Shown: positions 17,610 to 27,943, counted from the first letter of the stretch. The stretch is DNA of 64,000 nt from an uncultured Bacteroidales bacterium (GCA_900316675.1 ONDR01000011.1:1-64000), one strand, 5' to 3'. The notes: a model not told the origin generated them from the sequence alone. Numbers and translations: made by a program.

Positions 17610-18761
17610 TTATATCCATCCGAATCTCCGGAAGATTTCATCTACGCTTTCTACCGTCTTGTCCCTGTCCCAATGGGGCTGGTTGGCAAAGATAAGGTAG
17701 AACAGGTCCTTGTCCGGAAAACGGCCTTCAAACGTGTAGAAACCGCCATTATCTCCGGTATGATAGATCTTGCGGGGCTTGGAAGGCTTGTTTTCTATGA
17801 ACCAGCCGTAACCGTACTCTGTATACGGGATATCGGTCTTGATTTTGCCCGTATGGGCGGCCTCCCTCATCGCAGAAGACACCAGAACGTCTCCATAAAG
17901 GGATTTGTCCCAATTGATGAATTCAAGAGCCGTGGTATAAATACCGCCGTCGGCCTTGGTTCCAAAGAAATTGGTCTCTCCGTAGTCGGCCTCTTTCCAG
18001 CTGCCGTCGGCATCGCGCATATAACCATGCGCCATGTTAGGAATCTGGCGGTCAGGCTCGAAATAAACGGTTCCCGGCATGCCTGCAGGAAGGAAAATAT
18101 GATCCCTCATCCAGGTGTCAAAATTCTCCCCTGTAACCTGCTCTACAATCATGTAAACAAGCTGGAAGGTAGGGTTCTGATATTCGTATGCCGTACCGGG
18201 CTCGAAGGCCAGGGAATCCAGATTCTCCAGATATCGGCAAGACTCTTCCTCTTCGCAGAAAAGCTTGTAATCGGCTACATTATCATAAATGGAAGGGTAC
18301 TGGGCACGATATTTCTCCCACTGGTACTGGCTGCGCGGGCGGCTGTCCGGCAGGCCGGATGTATGGGAAATAAGGTTCTTAAGGGCGATACGGCTGTAGA
18401 AGGGCGCCTTGAAGTGAGGGAAATACTTGCTGACAGGGTCGTCAAGAGAAATCTTTCCTTCTTCTTCAAGAATGAAAAGGGCCATTGACGAGAACTGCTT
18501 TGAAATAGAGCAGATATTGAACATTGTGGTGTCCGTAATAGGCGCACCGGTCTCTATGTCCGCTATTCCAAAACCCTTGTCATAGACAATCTTTCCGTCC
18601 CTTACAACCACAACCTGGGCGCCCGGTTCACCGGCCGGGAAAAGGCCGCCGAACAGGGTATCCAGCGAACTTTCGACAGAATCCTTGTTCCCAAAACAAG
18701 AAGCAGCAACCAAGATGGTCGCTGCCACTGTTGATAATATCGTATAAAATCTACGCATCAA
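17610..18761 (-). CDS. Beta-lactamase-family serine hydrolase (lipoprotein)
   Basis: A 383-residue class C beta-lactamase/esterase-like serine hydrolase. The lipobox VAASC (Cys22) predicts a membrane-anchored periplasmic enzyme. The catalytic SxxK is S85-I-S-K88, the YxN element is Y194-Q-N196, and HTGDNGG near the C-terminus occupies the place of the KTG motif. It is more likely a D-aminopeptidase, esterase or peptidoglycan-directed enzyme than a resistance beta-lactamase. It is the last gene of the leftward envelope block, directly after the PpiD-like gene with no gap. Confidence 0.9.
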   Translation of the reverse strand: MMRRFYTILSTVAATILVAASCFGNKDSVESSLDTLFGGLFPAGEPGAQVVVVRDGKIVYDKGFGIADIETGAPITDTTMFNICSISKQFSSMALFILEEEGKISLDDPVSKYFPHFKAPFYSRIALKNLISHTSGLPDSRPRSQYQWEKYRAQYPSIYDNVADYKLFCEEEESCRYLENLDSLAFEPGTAYEYQNPTFQLVYMIVEQVTGENFDTWMRDHIFLPAGMPGTVYFEPDRQIPNMAHGYMRDADGSWKEADYGETNFFGTKADGGIYTTALEFINWDKSLYGDVLVSSAMREAAHTGKIKTDIPYTEYGYGWFIENKPSKPRKIYHTGDNGGFYTFEGRFPDKDLFYLIFANQPHWDRDKTVESVDEIFRRFGWI

Positions 18762-20570
18762 TTAAAAGAAACGGGCCCTGTGATCCTCAACCCCTGCTTC
18801 CTGCATCATTGTAGGAAGGATGCCCTGGGTAGTATACATTGCATACTGGGTAGCAGCGGTCTTGGCATCATCCTCTGTATAGAATGAACCAGTGTCACGG
18901 CCGGTAACCTTGAAGATGTAGGTACCGATGGTGCCTGCAATAGGCTTGGATACCTGACCTACCTCTGCAGCGCATACAGCACCGAGGAAGGCGTTGTCAA
19001 GGCTCTGGTTGCTTGTAGAAGAGAAGGTGATACCGTTGCGGGTGCTAACAGATACATTAAGCTTCTCTGCAATCTCTTCCATAGTTGTAAGGCCGGCAAT
19101 CTTCTCTGCAACTTCCTGAGTCTTCTTCTGTGAAAGCTGCTGATAGTAAAGCTGCTGGCGAATAGCCTCTGAAACCTCGTTAAGGCTAGCTGTTCCTTCC
19201 TCGTGAACACCGGTAACGGCAGCAATTACATGATACTTGTTGTCGATGGTCATGATATTGGAAACGGCACCAGCCTTGTTCTCGAAGGCCCAGCGGGTAA
19301 CCTCTTTTGCGTTGTTGATAGAACCAAGGTTCTCTACACCCTCGGTAAGACGGGGGTATGAGTGAGAATAAACGCCAAGGGTATCAAGAGCTTTCCTGTA
19401 CTCTGCAAGACCGCCGTGAGCAGCAGCTGCAAAGTTGGTTGCCTGAAGATAGTATGCATTGGCAGTCTCGTTGCCGGGCTGTGCAGTCATCTGGAAGATG
19501 GCAGCCTGCTTGAGGGTGCCCTTGTCAGCATCTTCTTTCTGGCCCATAACCTTTACAAAGAAGAACTTGGCACCGTCCTGGATAACGTCGGAAATAGCGC
19601 CTACGTTGTTCTTGTCAACAAAGTCTGCAACGGCAGAATTGATGCCCCTAAGCTCTGTGTTGGTGTACCAGTGATCCTCTTCGTAAGCAAGCTCTGAACG
19701 GTTGCGGGCAAGGAAGGTCTTAACGTTATCTGCCTCTGCAAAACCACCGTAAATACCTGCTACGAAATCTTTTACAGACTCGATATCCTTCTCTGAAGGC
19801 TTGGTCTCGAATACGACATACTCTATGTCGCGGCTGCCAACCTGCTGGAAGAATTTCTTATGGTTGTCGTAGTACTCCTTGATCTGGGCGTCGGTAACAA
19901 CGATGGTGGAATCCTGCTCATATCCGTAAGGGAGCATGATGAATTCTACGTCGTTGGTAACGTTGTTTTCCTCTATGTTCTTGCTAACCTCGAAGGGAGC
20001 GGCAACACTTGCGCTTGCGAACAGTGAGTTGTATTTGTTAACATACTGCTGCAGGTAGATGTTCTCAAGAAGGTTCTCCCAGTAAAGACGAAGCTCCGGG
20101 TTATTCTTAGAAGCCTGGCCAATCTCTACGACTTTGTCAAGAGAGAAGTTTCCATCCTCGTCAAAGAAGAGGGGATTCCTGGAAATCATAGGGGAGATCA
20201 TGCTGCCGGTAGTAAGGGCAACTTTCTCGTCTACACCAAGGTTAATACCTGCTTTCTCTGCATTGGGGATGAAGAGGTTCTTGTAGATAACCTGCATCCA
20301 TGCAGCCTCGCGGAGCTGCTCCTGCTGCTGTGCATTGAGCGTACCCATACCGGAGAGTCTGCTGATTTCTGTCAACTTATCTACGTCTGACTTAAAATCA
20401 TCGTATGAAATTGATTTGCCTGCGACCTTACCAACGTCATATTTTGACGACATGCTCTGGAAAGCCCTTTCCAGGTCATCAGGGCTGATAATGAATGAAA
20501 GAAGGCCCAGGGCGATGATAATGGTCGCTCCGAGACCGAACTTTACGCGAATTTTTTCAAGAACCGCCAT
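18762..20570 (-). CDS. PpiD-like periplasmic folding factor (SurA-N/rotamase)
   Basis: A 602-residue protein with an N-terminal membrane anchor (GATIIIALGLLSFII, about 14-28) after the conserved AVLEKIRVKFG start. A SurA/PpiD-type helical domain follows (VAGKSISYDDFKSDVD), then parvulin-like regions. It would sit in the inner membrane facing the periplasm and assist outer-membrane protein folding. Bacteroidota homologues are usually around 700 residues, so this one is short and its central rotamase domain looks degenerate by eye. It lies downstream of lptC in the envelope gene order normal for the phylum. Confidence 0.85.
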   Translation of the reverse strand: MAVLEKIRVKFGLGATIIIALGLLSFIISPDDLERAFQSMSSKYDVGKVAGKSISYDDFKSDVDKLTEISRLSGMGTLNAQQQEQLREAAWMQVIYKNLFIPNAEKAGINLGVDEKVALTTGSMISPMISRNPLFFDEDGNFSLDKVVEIGQASKNNPELRLYWENLLENIYLQQYVNKYNSLFASASVAAPFEVSKNIEENNVTNDVEFIMLPYGYEQDSTIVVTDAQIKEYYDNHKKFFQQVGSRDIEYVVFETKPSEKDIESVKDFVAGIYGGFAEADNVKTFLARNRSELAYEEDHWYTNTELRGINSAVADFVDKNNVGAISDVIQDGAKFFFVKVMGQKEDADKGTLKQAAIFQMTAQPGNETANAYYLQATNFAAAAHGGLAEYRKALDTLGVYSHSYPRLTEGVENLGSINNAKEVTRWAFENKAGAVSNIMTIDNKYHVIAAVTGVHEEGTASLNEVSEAIRQQLYYQQLSQKKTQEVAEKIAGLTTMEEIAEKLNVSVSTRNGITFSSTSNQSLDNAFLGAVCAAEVGQVSKPIAGTIGTYIFKVTGRDTGSFYTEDDAKTAATQYAMYTTQGILPTMMQEAGVEDHRARFF

Positions 20571-20647
20571 TGTTTATACTGTTTTAAATTTTTTACACAT
20601 TTGGGGTGCGAAGATAGCTATTTTTTGTCAAATTTTGCATAACTCGC

Positions 20648-21250
20648 TCATTTTTTGAGCAAAGGACCTATAAAATTGACTGAATCTATAGCTACTTTGG
20701 TGGTATCCTGCACAACCATGAAGTAATTATTGAACGGGTTGAGTATGATTGAATTCCGGGCTTTGTCGTCCGACTTCAAACCATAACCCTGAATAAAACC
20801 GTCGGGAGAAAACAACCTTACGTAGCAGTCGTTGAAGATTTCTCCCTTGGCGCGGTCCCAATACAGGGTATCCGTTTCGATGGTTTCCTGCTTGATAATA
20901 TTGTGGATGCGGACATTGCCGAAGGCCATCCACAACTCTTCGCTTTTGTTTTTACGGTTTTCGTGCCGGGCATTATCGGCCTCCAGGGTAGCCTCAAGAA
21001 GGCCGTCCTCTGTGTAAGTGTAGACTTCTATACCCTTAGGAAAGAGTTCCAGCTCCATGGTGTCGCGATGGTATCTTTCCATTACCCCTGCCTTTATGCG
21101 CATCTGCAGCTTTCCGTCCTTGGACTGGATCACATACATGCTGTCAACGATCTGGAAGGGAGTTTCGTCCATTGCAAGCTTTTCTGCAACGGACAATTTT
21201 GACTTGCACGAAAATACGACGAAAGCAACCGCCGCAGCGGTTGCAATCAT
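20648..21250 (-). CDS. lptC: LPS export periplasmic protein LptC
   Basis: With the start at 21250 the product is 200 residues, beginning with a lipoprotein-like signal (AAAVAFVVFSC). An in-frame start at 21328 would overlap the preceding gene and hide this signal. The beta-rich body (LWMAFGNVRIHN, ETDTLYWDRAKGEIFND) is typical of the LptC/OstA fold that carries LPS from the inner membrane to LptA. The gene follows the coaX-OMP-TPR genes, a conserved Bacteroidales order. A membrane-anchoring Cys instead of a helix is common in this phylum. Confidence 0.88.
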   Translation of the reverse strand: MIATAAAVAFVVFSCKSKLSVAEKLAMDETPFQIVDSMYVIQSKDGKLQMRIKAGVMERYHRDTMELELFPKGIEVYTYTEDGLLEATLEADNARHENRKNKSEELWMAFGNVRIHNIIKQETIETDTLYWDRAKGEIFNDCYVRLFSPDGFIQGYGLKSDDKARNSIILNPFNNYFMVVQDTTKVAIDSVNFIGPLLKK

Positions 21251-21282
21251 CTTGACTGTATGTTTTTTACAGGACAACTGTC

Positions 21283-22611
21283 TTACTTCTGGGTTCTTAC
21301 GGTTGTGGTTGCACGCATTCCGCCGCAAGAAACAGTGTAGGACTGGCCGTCAGTAATATCGTACATGAAGGCTTCTGCAGTCTGAGGGAAGTAAACCCTG
21401 TACTGGGCAATAAGCTTGTTGCAGTCGTCTGCAAGTGAAGGATCAGCCTCGCGGGCCTTCTGCAGATAATCAACAGCTACCCAGTAAGGAGCACGACGTG
21501 AAATCTCGTCGCCACCGCAAGTGGTTGTGCCCCAAACGGTTCCAATGATATAGTATGCCTTACCTGCAAGACTCTTATCAAGGTCGAGGGTCTTGAGAGC
21601 AGCCTCATAAGCCTTTGCTTTGTGACCGTTCTTGATGCAGAAGGAAGCGTACTGCAGGTTGTAGTCAGCTGCAGTTGCGGGATCTGCGTCTGCAGAAAGA
21701 CGAACTGCCTCCTCAAGATAAGACTCTGCAGCGGCGATGTTATCCTGTGCTGCGTTAAGCCTGTAAAGGAAGTATGCGCTCTGTGCAGAAGGCTCGTTCT
21801 TGTGCATAGAAGTGGTTGCACGAAGGAAGAGCTCGTTGTTTACGCAATCCTCTGTGTTGGACATCATCTTAACGATGGTGGTAGCAAGCTCTACGTTGTC
21901 AGGATCTGCATCGAAGCGGGGAGTGAAGAGTGCGATAAGGTTCTCGCAGCTTGCAACCTTGCTGTTGATGAAGAGGCCTTCAATGTCTGCCTTAACCTTG
22001 TCGATATCCTCCTGTGACTGGCCCTGTGCAGGCTGAACTGACTTGATGATAGCCAGGTTCCTCTGGTATGTAGAAATAACCTTCTCCGGATCCAGCTTGC
22101 CGTCCTGATAAAGGGCGATGGCAGCATCAAGATCGTTGATAAGGATGCTGGGCTTTACATTCTCGTTAAGAGTGCTTACAACAACCTCAAGGCCGTCGAA
22201 TACCTTCTGGTTGTCACCCTTGTAGAAGTTAGCGATATCGATACCCTTATTATTTACTGCAGTCAACTGATACTTAGGGAAGTTGTTGATACGAAGGTCG
22301 TGAAGGGTCATAAGGGTGTCGATGAGGGCAGCCTTATACTCCTTGTTAGCAGCATTCTTGGCGATGAGCCTACGCATGAGCTGCTGGCCGTCGATAAGCA
22401 TGGTCTGCTTGTAACCGGGAGTGCCGGGTACGCAGTATTTGTATGCTTTCCTCCAGTTGGGAAGGGCAGAATCAAAATTCTTCTGCTTGAAATACTCGTG
22501 GTAGTAAGAGCCGTAGATTCTGCAAGAATCAGCATCTTCCTGTGCCACTGCCTTGCTACCGCTTGCGAAAGCGATTGCTACTGCGAAAAATCCGAAGATA
22601 AATTTTTTCAT
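21283..22611 (-). CDS. Periplasmic TPR-repeat protein
   Basis: I start at MKKFIFGFF (22611), which gives 442 residues and a signal peptide ending SKAVAQ; nine more codons are open upstream. The mature protein is helical with TPR-like repeats (NFDSALPNWRKAYKYC, AESYLEEAVRL, AYEAALKTLDLD) and several conserved cysteines (TCGGDEIS, CNKLIAQY). It lies between an outer-membrane protein gene and lptC, as in other Bacteroidales, which suggests a role in envelope assembly. A specific function is not established. Confidence 0.85.
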   Translation of the reverse strand: MKKFIFGFFAVAIAFASGSKAVAQEDADSCRIYGSYYHEYFKQKNFDSALPNWRKAYKYCVPGTPGYKQTMLIDGQQLMRRLIAKNAANKEYKAALIDTLMTLHDLRINNFPKYQLTAVNNKGIDIANFYKGDNQKVFDGLEVVVSTLNENVKPSILINDLDAAIALYQDGKLDPEKVISTYQRNLAIIKSVQPAQGQSQEDIDKVKADIEGLFINSKVASCENLIALFTPRFDADPDNVELATTIVKMMSNTEDCVNNELFLRATTSMHKNEPSAQSAYFLYRLNAAQDNIAAAESYLEEAVRLSADADPATAADYNLQYASFCIKNGHKAKAYEAALKTLDLDKSLAGKAYYIIGTVWGTTTCGGDEISRRAPYWVAVDYLQKAREADPSLADDCNKLIAQYRVYFPQTAEAFMYDITDGQSYTVSCGGMRATTTVRTQK

Positions 22612-22642
22612 AGTTGTATGTAATTTATTATTATTCAATTAA

Positions 22643-23968
22643 TTAGTCATACCTTGGCTTCTGGAACCATATGTCGTGGATATTGAATCCAACATTAAAC
22701 ATAATATATCTTTCCTTAACCATAGATGCTTTTGCTCCGCCACGCTGTCCTATATCTACGCCAAGCGTAAGACCATTGTACCAGCGGAAAATCGGAAGTG
22801 TTACTCCAAGGGTAAGACCATAAGAGTTTATGGTGTTTCCGTTTAGCTTGAAGTAAGAGGTGTTGTAATACAAACCGGCCCTGTAGGCGCAACGGCGCAG
22901 ATAGTACCTGATGTCGTTCTTATTGGGAATGTATTCAGCACCCATCCTTATTGAATGTGTCTTTGCCGTAGTAAAGACTGATGTAGAGCTTGTACTTGTG
23001 AAACCGGCAACTGTTTCAAAACCGGTTCCTGTCCAGTCTGCGAAGGTATAGTCAACCTCTACTCTCCACTTATCACCTTTCCTGAGGGCGATACCAATAC
23101 CTGTTTCTCCTGCAAGCTTGACTCCCCTGTTATGTTTTCCAAGGGTATCAAGGGAATTGCGAAGGGTATCGGTTACAGAAGAAAATGTGTTGAACTTATA
23201 ATCTGTAACATTACCCTTAAGCGATGTTTTAAGCCTGTGGGTAGCACCTGCGGTAAGGGTGATTCCGTTAGAGAACCTAGTCTCGTACTGAATACCGAAT
23301 TTTCCTGTAAGCGCGTGAAGCTCAATATCCTGACCGGTATAAAGGTTACCGGCGGTAATGGTTTCGAAGGTATATGTATAGTCCTTGTCGATCTTACCGA
23401 AATAGTACAGGGCCTGTGCTCCTACAGAGAAGTGTCTTCCCAGCATAACGCCTGCTCCGGCAAAAAGCTGATACAAGCCACCGTCACCTTTGGCAGCCCT
23501 GGTTATGAAACCGGTCTCTGAAAGGCTCTGGGTGTTGTTTACCCTTGCTGTGAAATCATAAGCAACGTCGCTGAACGGAACGATACCCATAATAAAAGCG
23601 GACTTCTTATAAATAGGAACCGTGAATGCAGCACCACTTATATTAAAGGAGTTGTTTGCTGATTTTCTTCCGTTCTGGGTAAATATCTTGTTCTGTACTG
23701 AAAGGTTTATATCAGCCATGAAAGCCAGCGTGTCACGTGCTGTGACGGCCGCAGGATTCAAATAATTGATATACTGGTTGTTACGCATGGCGATTCCAAC
23801 ACCTCCCATGCTCTTGTTATATGCAGACCCCGGGGTATACAAATCTCCTATTCCAAAAATGGAATAAGGTGAATAGGAGTTGTGTGCACCTTCTGTCTGG
23901 GCGCTCAGATTCACTCCGAACAGCGCAGCGACAACGGCCGGCAATATGTATTTATAAACTTTTGACAT
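22643..23968 (-). CDS. Outer-membrane beta-barrel protein (PorV/FadL-like)
   Basis: The start MSKVYKYIL at 23968 gives 441 residues with a signal peptide ending NLSAQ. The YSPYSIFGIGDLYTPG ... MGGVGIAMRNNQYINYLNPAAV block is typical of Bacteroidota outer-membrane proteins related to the FadL/PorV group. The remainder alternates as a barrel (GITLTAGATHRLKTSLKG). It overlaps the 3' end of coaX by 17 bp, so it is translationally coupled to it. It probably lies in the outer membrane; transport function unknown. Confidence 0.85.
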   Translation of the reverse strand: MSKVYKYILPAVVAALFGVNLSAQTEGAHNSYSPYSIFGIGDLYTPGSAYNKSMGGVGIAMRNNQYINYLNPAAVTARDTLAFMADINLSVQNKIFTQNGRKSANNSFNISGAAFTVPIYKKSAFIMGIVPFSDVAYDFTARVNNTQSLSETGFITRAAKGDGGLYQLFAGAGVMLGRHFSVGAQALYYFGKIDKDYTYTFETITAGNLYTGQDIELHALTGKFGIQYETRFSNGITLTAGATHRLKTSLKGNVTDYKFNTFSSVTDTLRNSLDTLGKHNRGVKLAGETGIGIALRKGDKWRVEVDYTFADWTGTGFETVAGFTSTSSTSVFTTAKTHSIRMGAEYIPNKNDIRYYLRRCAYRAGLYYNTSYFKLNGNTINSYGLTLGVTLPIFRWYNGLTLGVDIGQRGGAKASMVKERYIMFNVGFNIHDIWFQKPRYD

Positions 23969-24674
23969 ATTCGTCAGCAATTAAAGCAAGGCCCATTAAG
24001 ACCAAATTACAAACTACAAATATCGAGTTTTTCATCCTTTTTGCAAAATAAATTGCGTCGCCACCGGTAAAAACGACGATATTATCAGGATGAAGCCCGA
24101 CATATCCCTCTATTTCAAACTTTATGCCCGAAACGACTCCGGCTACCATGCTACCCTGTAAACTATGGCCCAGAACGTCAGTATTATCAGGTGTATCGAC
24201 AAGCGGAAGAGCCCTTGAATAACGGTTCAAAGCTTTGAATCGCGTCCTGCAGCCAAGGGAAATGTTTCCACCAAGATAATGGCCTTCCTTGTCGGTAATA
24301 TCGACAGTCAGAGTTGTTCCAAAATCTACAACTGTACAGCCTCTGTCCGGGAAAAGATACCTTGCAGCAAGGATTGATGCGGCCCTGTCGTAGGTAATGT
24401 GTTCCGGCAGGCCTTTTTGCTGGAGCAGCTGGGTATGTGCCTTGTCAAGTATGAGCAGATAGCGGCATTGGCGGCGGAGTATTTTCTCGTCGTGGGAAGA
24501 AATTCCGTAAACGGAAGATACCACCATTACCTCCGGCTTTTCCTTTTCTATAAGAGAAAGGATAAAGTCCAGAACCTTTTCACCCTGATAGCGGAAAGTC
24601 TTACCAAGGGTCATACCTTCCGATCTGGAAGCTTTGACCGCGGTGTTTCCTATGTCTATTATGAGATTGAACAT
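23952..24674 (-). CDS. coaX: Type III pantothenate kinase
   Basis: Catalyses the first step of coenzyme A synthesis: pantothenate to 4'-phosphopantothenate. The 240-residue ASKHA-fold protein shows DIGNTAVKAS at 7-16, TYDRAAS, VVDFGTTLTVD and VFTGGDA. The lower part GGNISLGCRTRFKAL corresponds to the usual GGxIxPG motif with Leu in place of Pro. It is the first gene of the leftward envelope operon, with its own promoter box at 24704-24711. The size is slightly short but normal for Bacteroidales. Confidence 0.93.
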   Translation of the reverse strand: MFNLIIDIGNTAVKASRSEGMTLGKTFRYQGEKVLDFILSLIEKEKPEVMVVSSVYGISSHDEKILRRQCRYLLILDKAHTQLLQQKGLPEHITYDRAASILAARYLFPDRGCTVVDFGTTLTVDITDKEGHYLGGNISLGCRTRFKALNRYSRALPLVDTPDNTDVLGHSLQGSMVAGVVSGIKFEIEGYVGLHPDNIVVFTGGDAIYFAKRMKNSIFVVCNLVLMGLALIADEYVKSL

Positions 24675-24703
24675 AAAATACTGCTCATATAACGCACAAT
24701 CTG

Positions 24704-24711
24704 CAAATATA
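24704..24711 (-). promoter_or_regulatory. Promoter -7 box for the coaX operon
   Basis: TATATTTG on the minus strand matches TAnnTTTG, 30 bp before the coaX start. Confidence 0.55.
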
Positions 24712-24720
24712 GCAATTTTA

Positions 24721-27700
24721 TCACAACTTGCTCAATTCCAGCAGCAGAGAATAAGCTTTTTCCAGAGAGTTGACGTTTCTGGATATCAATCTTAGCTTCT
24801 GATCCGTATTCTTAAGCTCGTATTTTTTATCGTTGATGCTTATAGATTCAAGTATCTTGGAGAAAGTCTTGTCCCTGTAGTAAGGAGACATCGGATTGGC
24901 AATGAAGAAATCTATCATTATGCCGTTCTTGATAATGATTTTCTCAAAGCCCAACTTTTCTCCAAGATGCCTTATCTTGACAACGTAAATAAGACTCTTG
25001 ACTTCCTGAGGCAGCGGACCGAACCTGTCTTCCAACCTTTTTGCAAGGGCATCCAGCTGCTCGTCGGATGTTGTAGAATCCAGGTCTTTGTAGATTCTTA
25101 TCTTTTCTGCAGTCACATCTATATAATCATCAGGAATCATAGCCTGCTGATCGGTATCGATGGTACAGTCTTTTACATAATTATCCCTTGTCAGACGTGC
25201 TGTAAGGCCGGTTTCTACACCAAGCTCTTCCATTGCCTCTGATAAAATCTTCTGATATGTTTCATAACCCATGTCAGAAATAAAACCACTCTGCTCTGCT
25301 CCAAGAAGATTGCCGGCTCCTCGGATATCAAGATCCTGCATGGCTATATTGAAACCACTTCCAAGGTCAGAGAATTCCTCTATTGCCTTAAGGCGTCGAC
25401 GGGCCTCGTCGGTAAGGGTGGTAAGCGGCGGAACAATAAGGTAGCAGAAAGCCCTTCGGTTAGACCTGCCCACACGGCCTCTCAACTGATGCAGGTCACT
25501 AAGACCAAAGTTCTGTGCCTGGTTGATTATTATTGTATTGGCGTTGGGTATATCCAGTCCGTTCTCTACGATGGTGGTGCAAAGAAGCATATCGTAGTCT
25601 CCCTGCATAAAGTCCAACATCTTATTTTCCAATTCTTTAGCCTCCATCTGCCCATGGGCGATGCAAATCTTCATATCAGGCACAAGGCGCTGGAGGATTT
25701 CTGCAATGGCGGGAAGTTCTTCTACCTTATTATGTAAGAAGAATATCTGGCCACCTCGGTTCAGCTCATAATTCAGGATGCCGGTAATCTCTTCCTTATC
25801 GAAGAGTATAATTTCTGTCTGGGTAGGTATCCTGTTCGGCGGAGGAGTGCTAATAATAGAAAGGTCTCTTGCCCCGAGCAAAGAGAATTGAAGGGTTCGG
25901 GGAATAGGGGTTGCCGTCAAAGTAAGTGTATCTACCGACATCTTCATCTGACGGAGCCTTTCCTTTGCACTTACTCCGAACTTTTGTTCCTCGTCTATTA
26001 TAAGAAGGCCTAAATCCTTGAATTCGAATTCTTTAGACAGTATTTTATGGGTACCAACAAGTATGTCTATCCTGCCTTCTTTAAGGTCTTTTTTTATGGC
26101 CGATATTTGTTTTGCGGTACGAAGGCGGCTTACATATTCTACCCTGCACGGGAAGTTTTTAAGCCTTTGTTCGAAGGTTTTGAAGTGCTGTAAGGCAAGT
26201 ATGGTTGTAGGTACAAGCAAAGCAACCTGCTTATTGTCTGCAACTGCCTTGAATGCAGCCCTGACGGCAATTTCAGTCTTTCCGAAACCAACATCGCCGC
26301 AAACAAGACGGTCCATGGGGCTATTGTCTTCCATATCCTCCTTCACAGCCTTTGTAGCGGACTGCTGGTCAGGTGTATCTTCATACATAAAGGACGATTC
26401 CAACTCTTCCTGAAGGTAGGTATCGGCAGAAAAGGCAAAGCCTTTGGATGCCTTTCTTTTTGCATAAAGCTGGATGAGTTCCTTTGCTATATCCTTAACC
26501 TTCGATTTTGCGGAATTCTTAAGGTTCTGCCAGGTCTTGGAGCCGAGCTTATTAATTCTTGGAGGCTCTGATTCCTTTGATTTATAGCGGCTTATCTTAT
26601 GAAGTGAATGAACTGATACAAATACAACATCGCCGTCTTTGTACATCAGCTTTACAACCTCGTTCATACGGCCTTTATCGTCTCGCATGCGCACCAGGCC
26701 GCCAAATACACCTACTCCGTGATCGATATGAACTATATAGTCTCCAATATTGAAGGAACTCAATTCATTAAGGGTAAGCTGCTCACTCTTATCTACCGTC
26801 CTTCTTAATACTACCCTATGGAAGCGGTCGAATATCTCATGATCCGAATAACAACATATCTTGTCGCTGTTATCTATAAATCCGTTGTGGATATTCTTAC
26901 CTTTAATAAATTCAGGTATTATACCGCCGGCTGCCGTCAGAATATTATTTATTCTTTCTATCTGGGCTTCTTTTTCTCCGAAGATACATACCCTGTAACC
27001 CTGCTCAGTCTTTGTTTTTATATCTGCGGTAAGCAGCTCGAAGTTTTTATTAAATACAGGCTGGGGGCTGATATTAAACTTTACAGGCTCTTCTTCTACA
27101 CCTCCTAAAGGAACTTCCAGAAAGACTCTTTTAAAGTTTTCTGTCATCCGGAAGAATTCCTTTCCTTTATACATATCGGAAGAATCCATCCAAATGATGG
27201 AATCGGCAGGAAGTATACTTAATATACTGGTGTCGGAGGTTTCTCCTTCTTCTCCGGTAAGGTCAGGATAAATTTCGGCAACATCAACCTCACTTGTTGA
27301 AAGTTGGGTATTGCAATCGAAAATGTTTATTTTCTCTATTTCGTTACCGAATAACGATATTCTGAACGGATTATTGTAAGAGTATGAAAATATATCAATT
27401 ACAGAACCTCTGAATGCATATTGTCCCGGTGCTGATACAAAATCTGCTTTTTCGAAACCTGAATTTGAGAGTGTTGTTTTAAGATCCTCGTAATCAATAT
27501 CTTCTCCCTTCTTCAGTTTTATTATTGACTCTTTAATCTTATTTCCGGACGGGATGAGTTCTTCAAGAGCCTCGGGATAAGTAACTAGTACAAGGAGGTC
27601 ACTTTCATTTGAAACAAGTTTTCCTATTGATGATGTTCTTTGAACGGACAGTGAAGACTTGTAGTTACTCTTTTCTATATTCTTTCCTGAGTCGGGAAGA

Positions 27701-27915
27701 AAGAATACTTTATCTCCTTCTATTAAGTTGTAAAGATCAGCCGAACAATATTCTGCAGTTTCTTTTGTAGGAAGGATAATAAGATGAATTCCTTCCTTTG
27801 CTATATCAGAAAGCACAAACCACCTGGCAGACAGAAATAATCCACTGCAATAAGTATTGTAAGAAGTTGATATTCTTTTATTTAAGAGTTCTGTTTCTTT
27901 ACTGCAAATCTTCAT
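24721..27915 (-). CDS. mfd: Transcription-repair coupling factor
   Basis: A DNA translocase that removes stalled RNA polymerase and recruits UvrA. ATG at 27915 (MKICSKE) gives 1064 residues; an upstream in-frame start at 27942 is less likely. The order is an N-terminal UvrB-like module (APGQYAFRGSVIDIFSY), an RNA-polymerase-interacting domain (GDYIVHIDHGVGVFGG), helicase motifs GDVGFGKTEIA and DEEQKFGV, LTATPIPRTLQ and QLRGRVGRS, and a C-terminal TRCF domain. The gene is visibly more A+T-rich than genes at 6-22 kb. It lies left of the candidate origin and points away from it. Confidence 0.97.
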   Translation of the reverse strand: MKICSKETELLNKRISTSYNTYCSGLFLSARWFVLSDIAKEGIHLIILPTKETAEYCSADLYNLIEGDKVFFLPDSGKNIEKSNYKSSLSVQRTSSIGKLVSNESDLLVLVTYPEALEELIPSGNKIKESIIKLKKGEDIDYEDLKTTLSNSGFEKADFVSAPGQYAFRGSVIDIFSYSYNNPFRISLFGNEIEKINIFDCNTQLSTSEVDVAEIYPDLTGEEGETSDTSILSILPADSIIWMDSSDMYKGKEFFRMTENFKRVFLEVPLGGVEEEPVKFNISPQPVFNKNFELLTADIKTKTEQGYRVCIFGEKEAQIERINNILTAAGGIIPEFIKGKNIHNGFIDNSDKICCYSDHEIFDRFHRVVLRRTVDKSEQLTLNELSSFNIGDYIVHIDHGVGVFGGLVRMRDDKGRMNEVVKLMYKDGDVVFVSVHSLHKISRYKSKESEPPRINKLGSKTWQNLKNSAKSKVKDIAKELIQLYAKRKASKGFAFSADTYLQEELESSFMYEDTPDQQSATKAVKEDMEDNSPMDRLVCGDVGFGKTEIAVRAAFKAVADNKQVALLVPTTILALQHFKTFEQRLKNFPCRVEYVSRLRTAKQISAIKKDLKEGRIDILVGTHKILSKEFEFKDLGLLIIDEEQKFGVSAKERLRQMKMSVDTLTLTATPIPRTLQFSLLGARDLSIISTPPPNRIPTQTEIILFDKEEITGILNYELNRGGQIFFLHNKVEELPAIAEILQRLVPDMKICIAHGQMEAKELENKMLDFMQGDYDMLLCTTIVENGLDIPNANTIIINQAQNFGLSDLHQLRGRVGRSNRRAFCYLIVPPLTTLTDEARRRLKAIEEFSDLGSGFNIAMQDLDIRGAGNLLGAEQSGFISDMGYETYQKILSEAMEELGVETGLTARLTRDNYVKDCTIDTDQQAMIPDDYIDVTAEKIRIYKDLDSTTSDEQLDALAKRLEDRFGPLPQEVKSLIYVVKIRHLGEKLGFEKIIIKNGIMIDFFIANPMSPYYRDKTFSKILESISINDKKYELKNTDQKLRLISRNVNSLEKAYSLLLELSKL

Positions 27916-27943
27916 AAACAGGGTAATATGAATTATCGGCAAT

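Noticed and set aside
23735-23745. CACGTG within the OMP gene as a further parS
   Set aside because: Flanks do not match TGTTCCACGTGGAACA; other CACGTG hits (16770, 31464, 53105, 56704) fail likewise.
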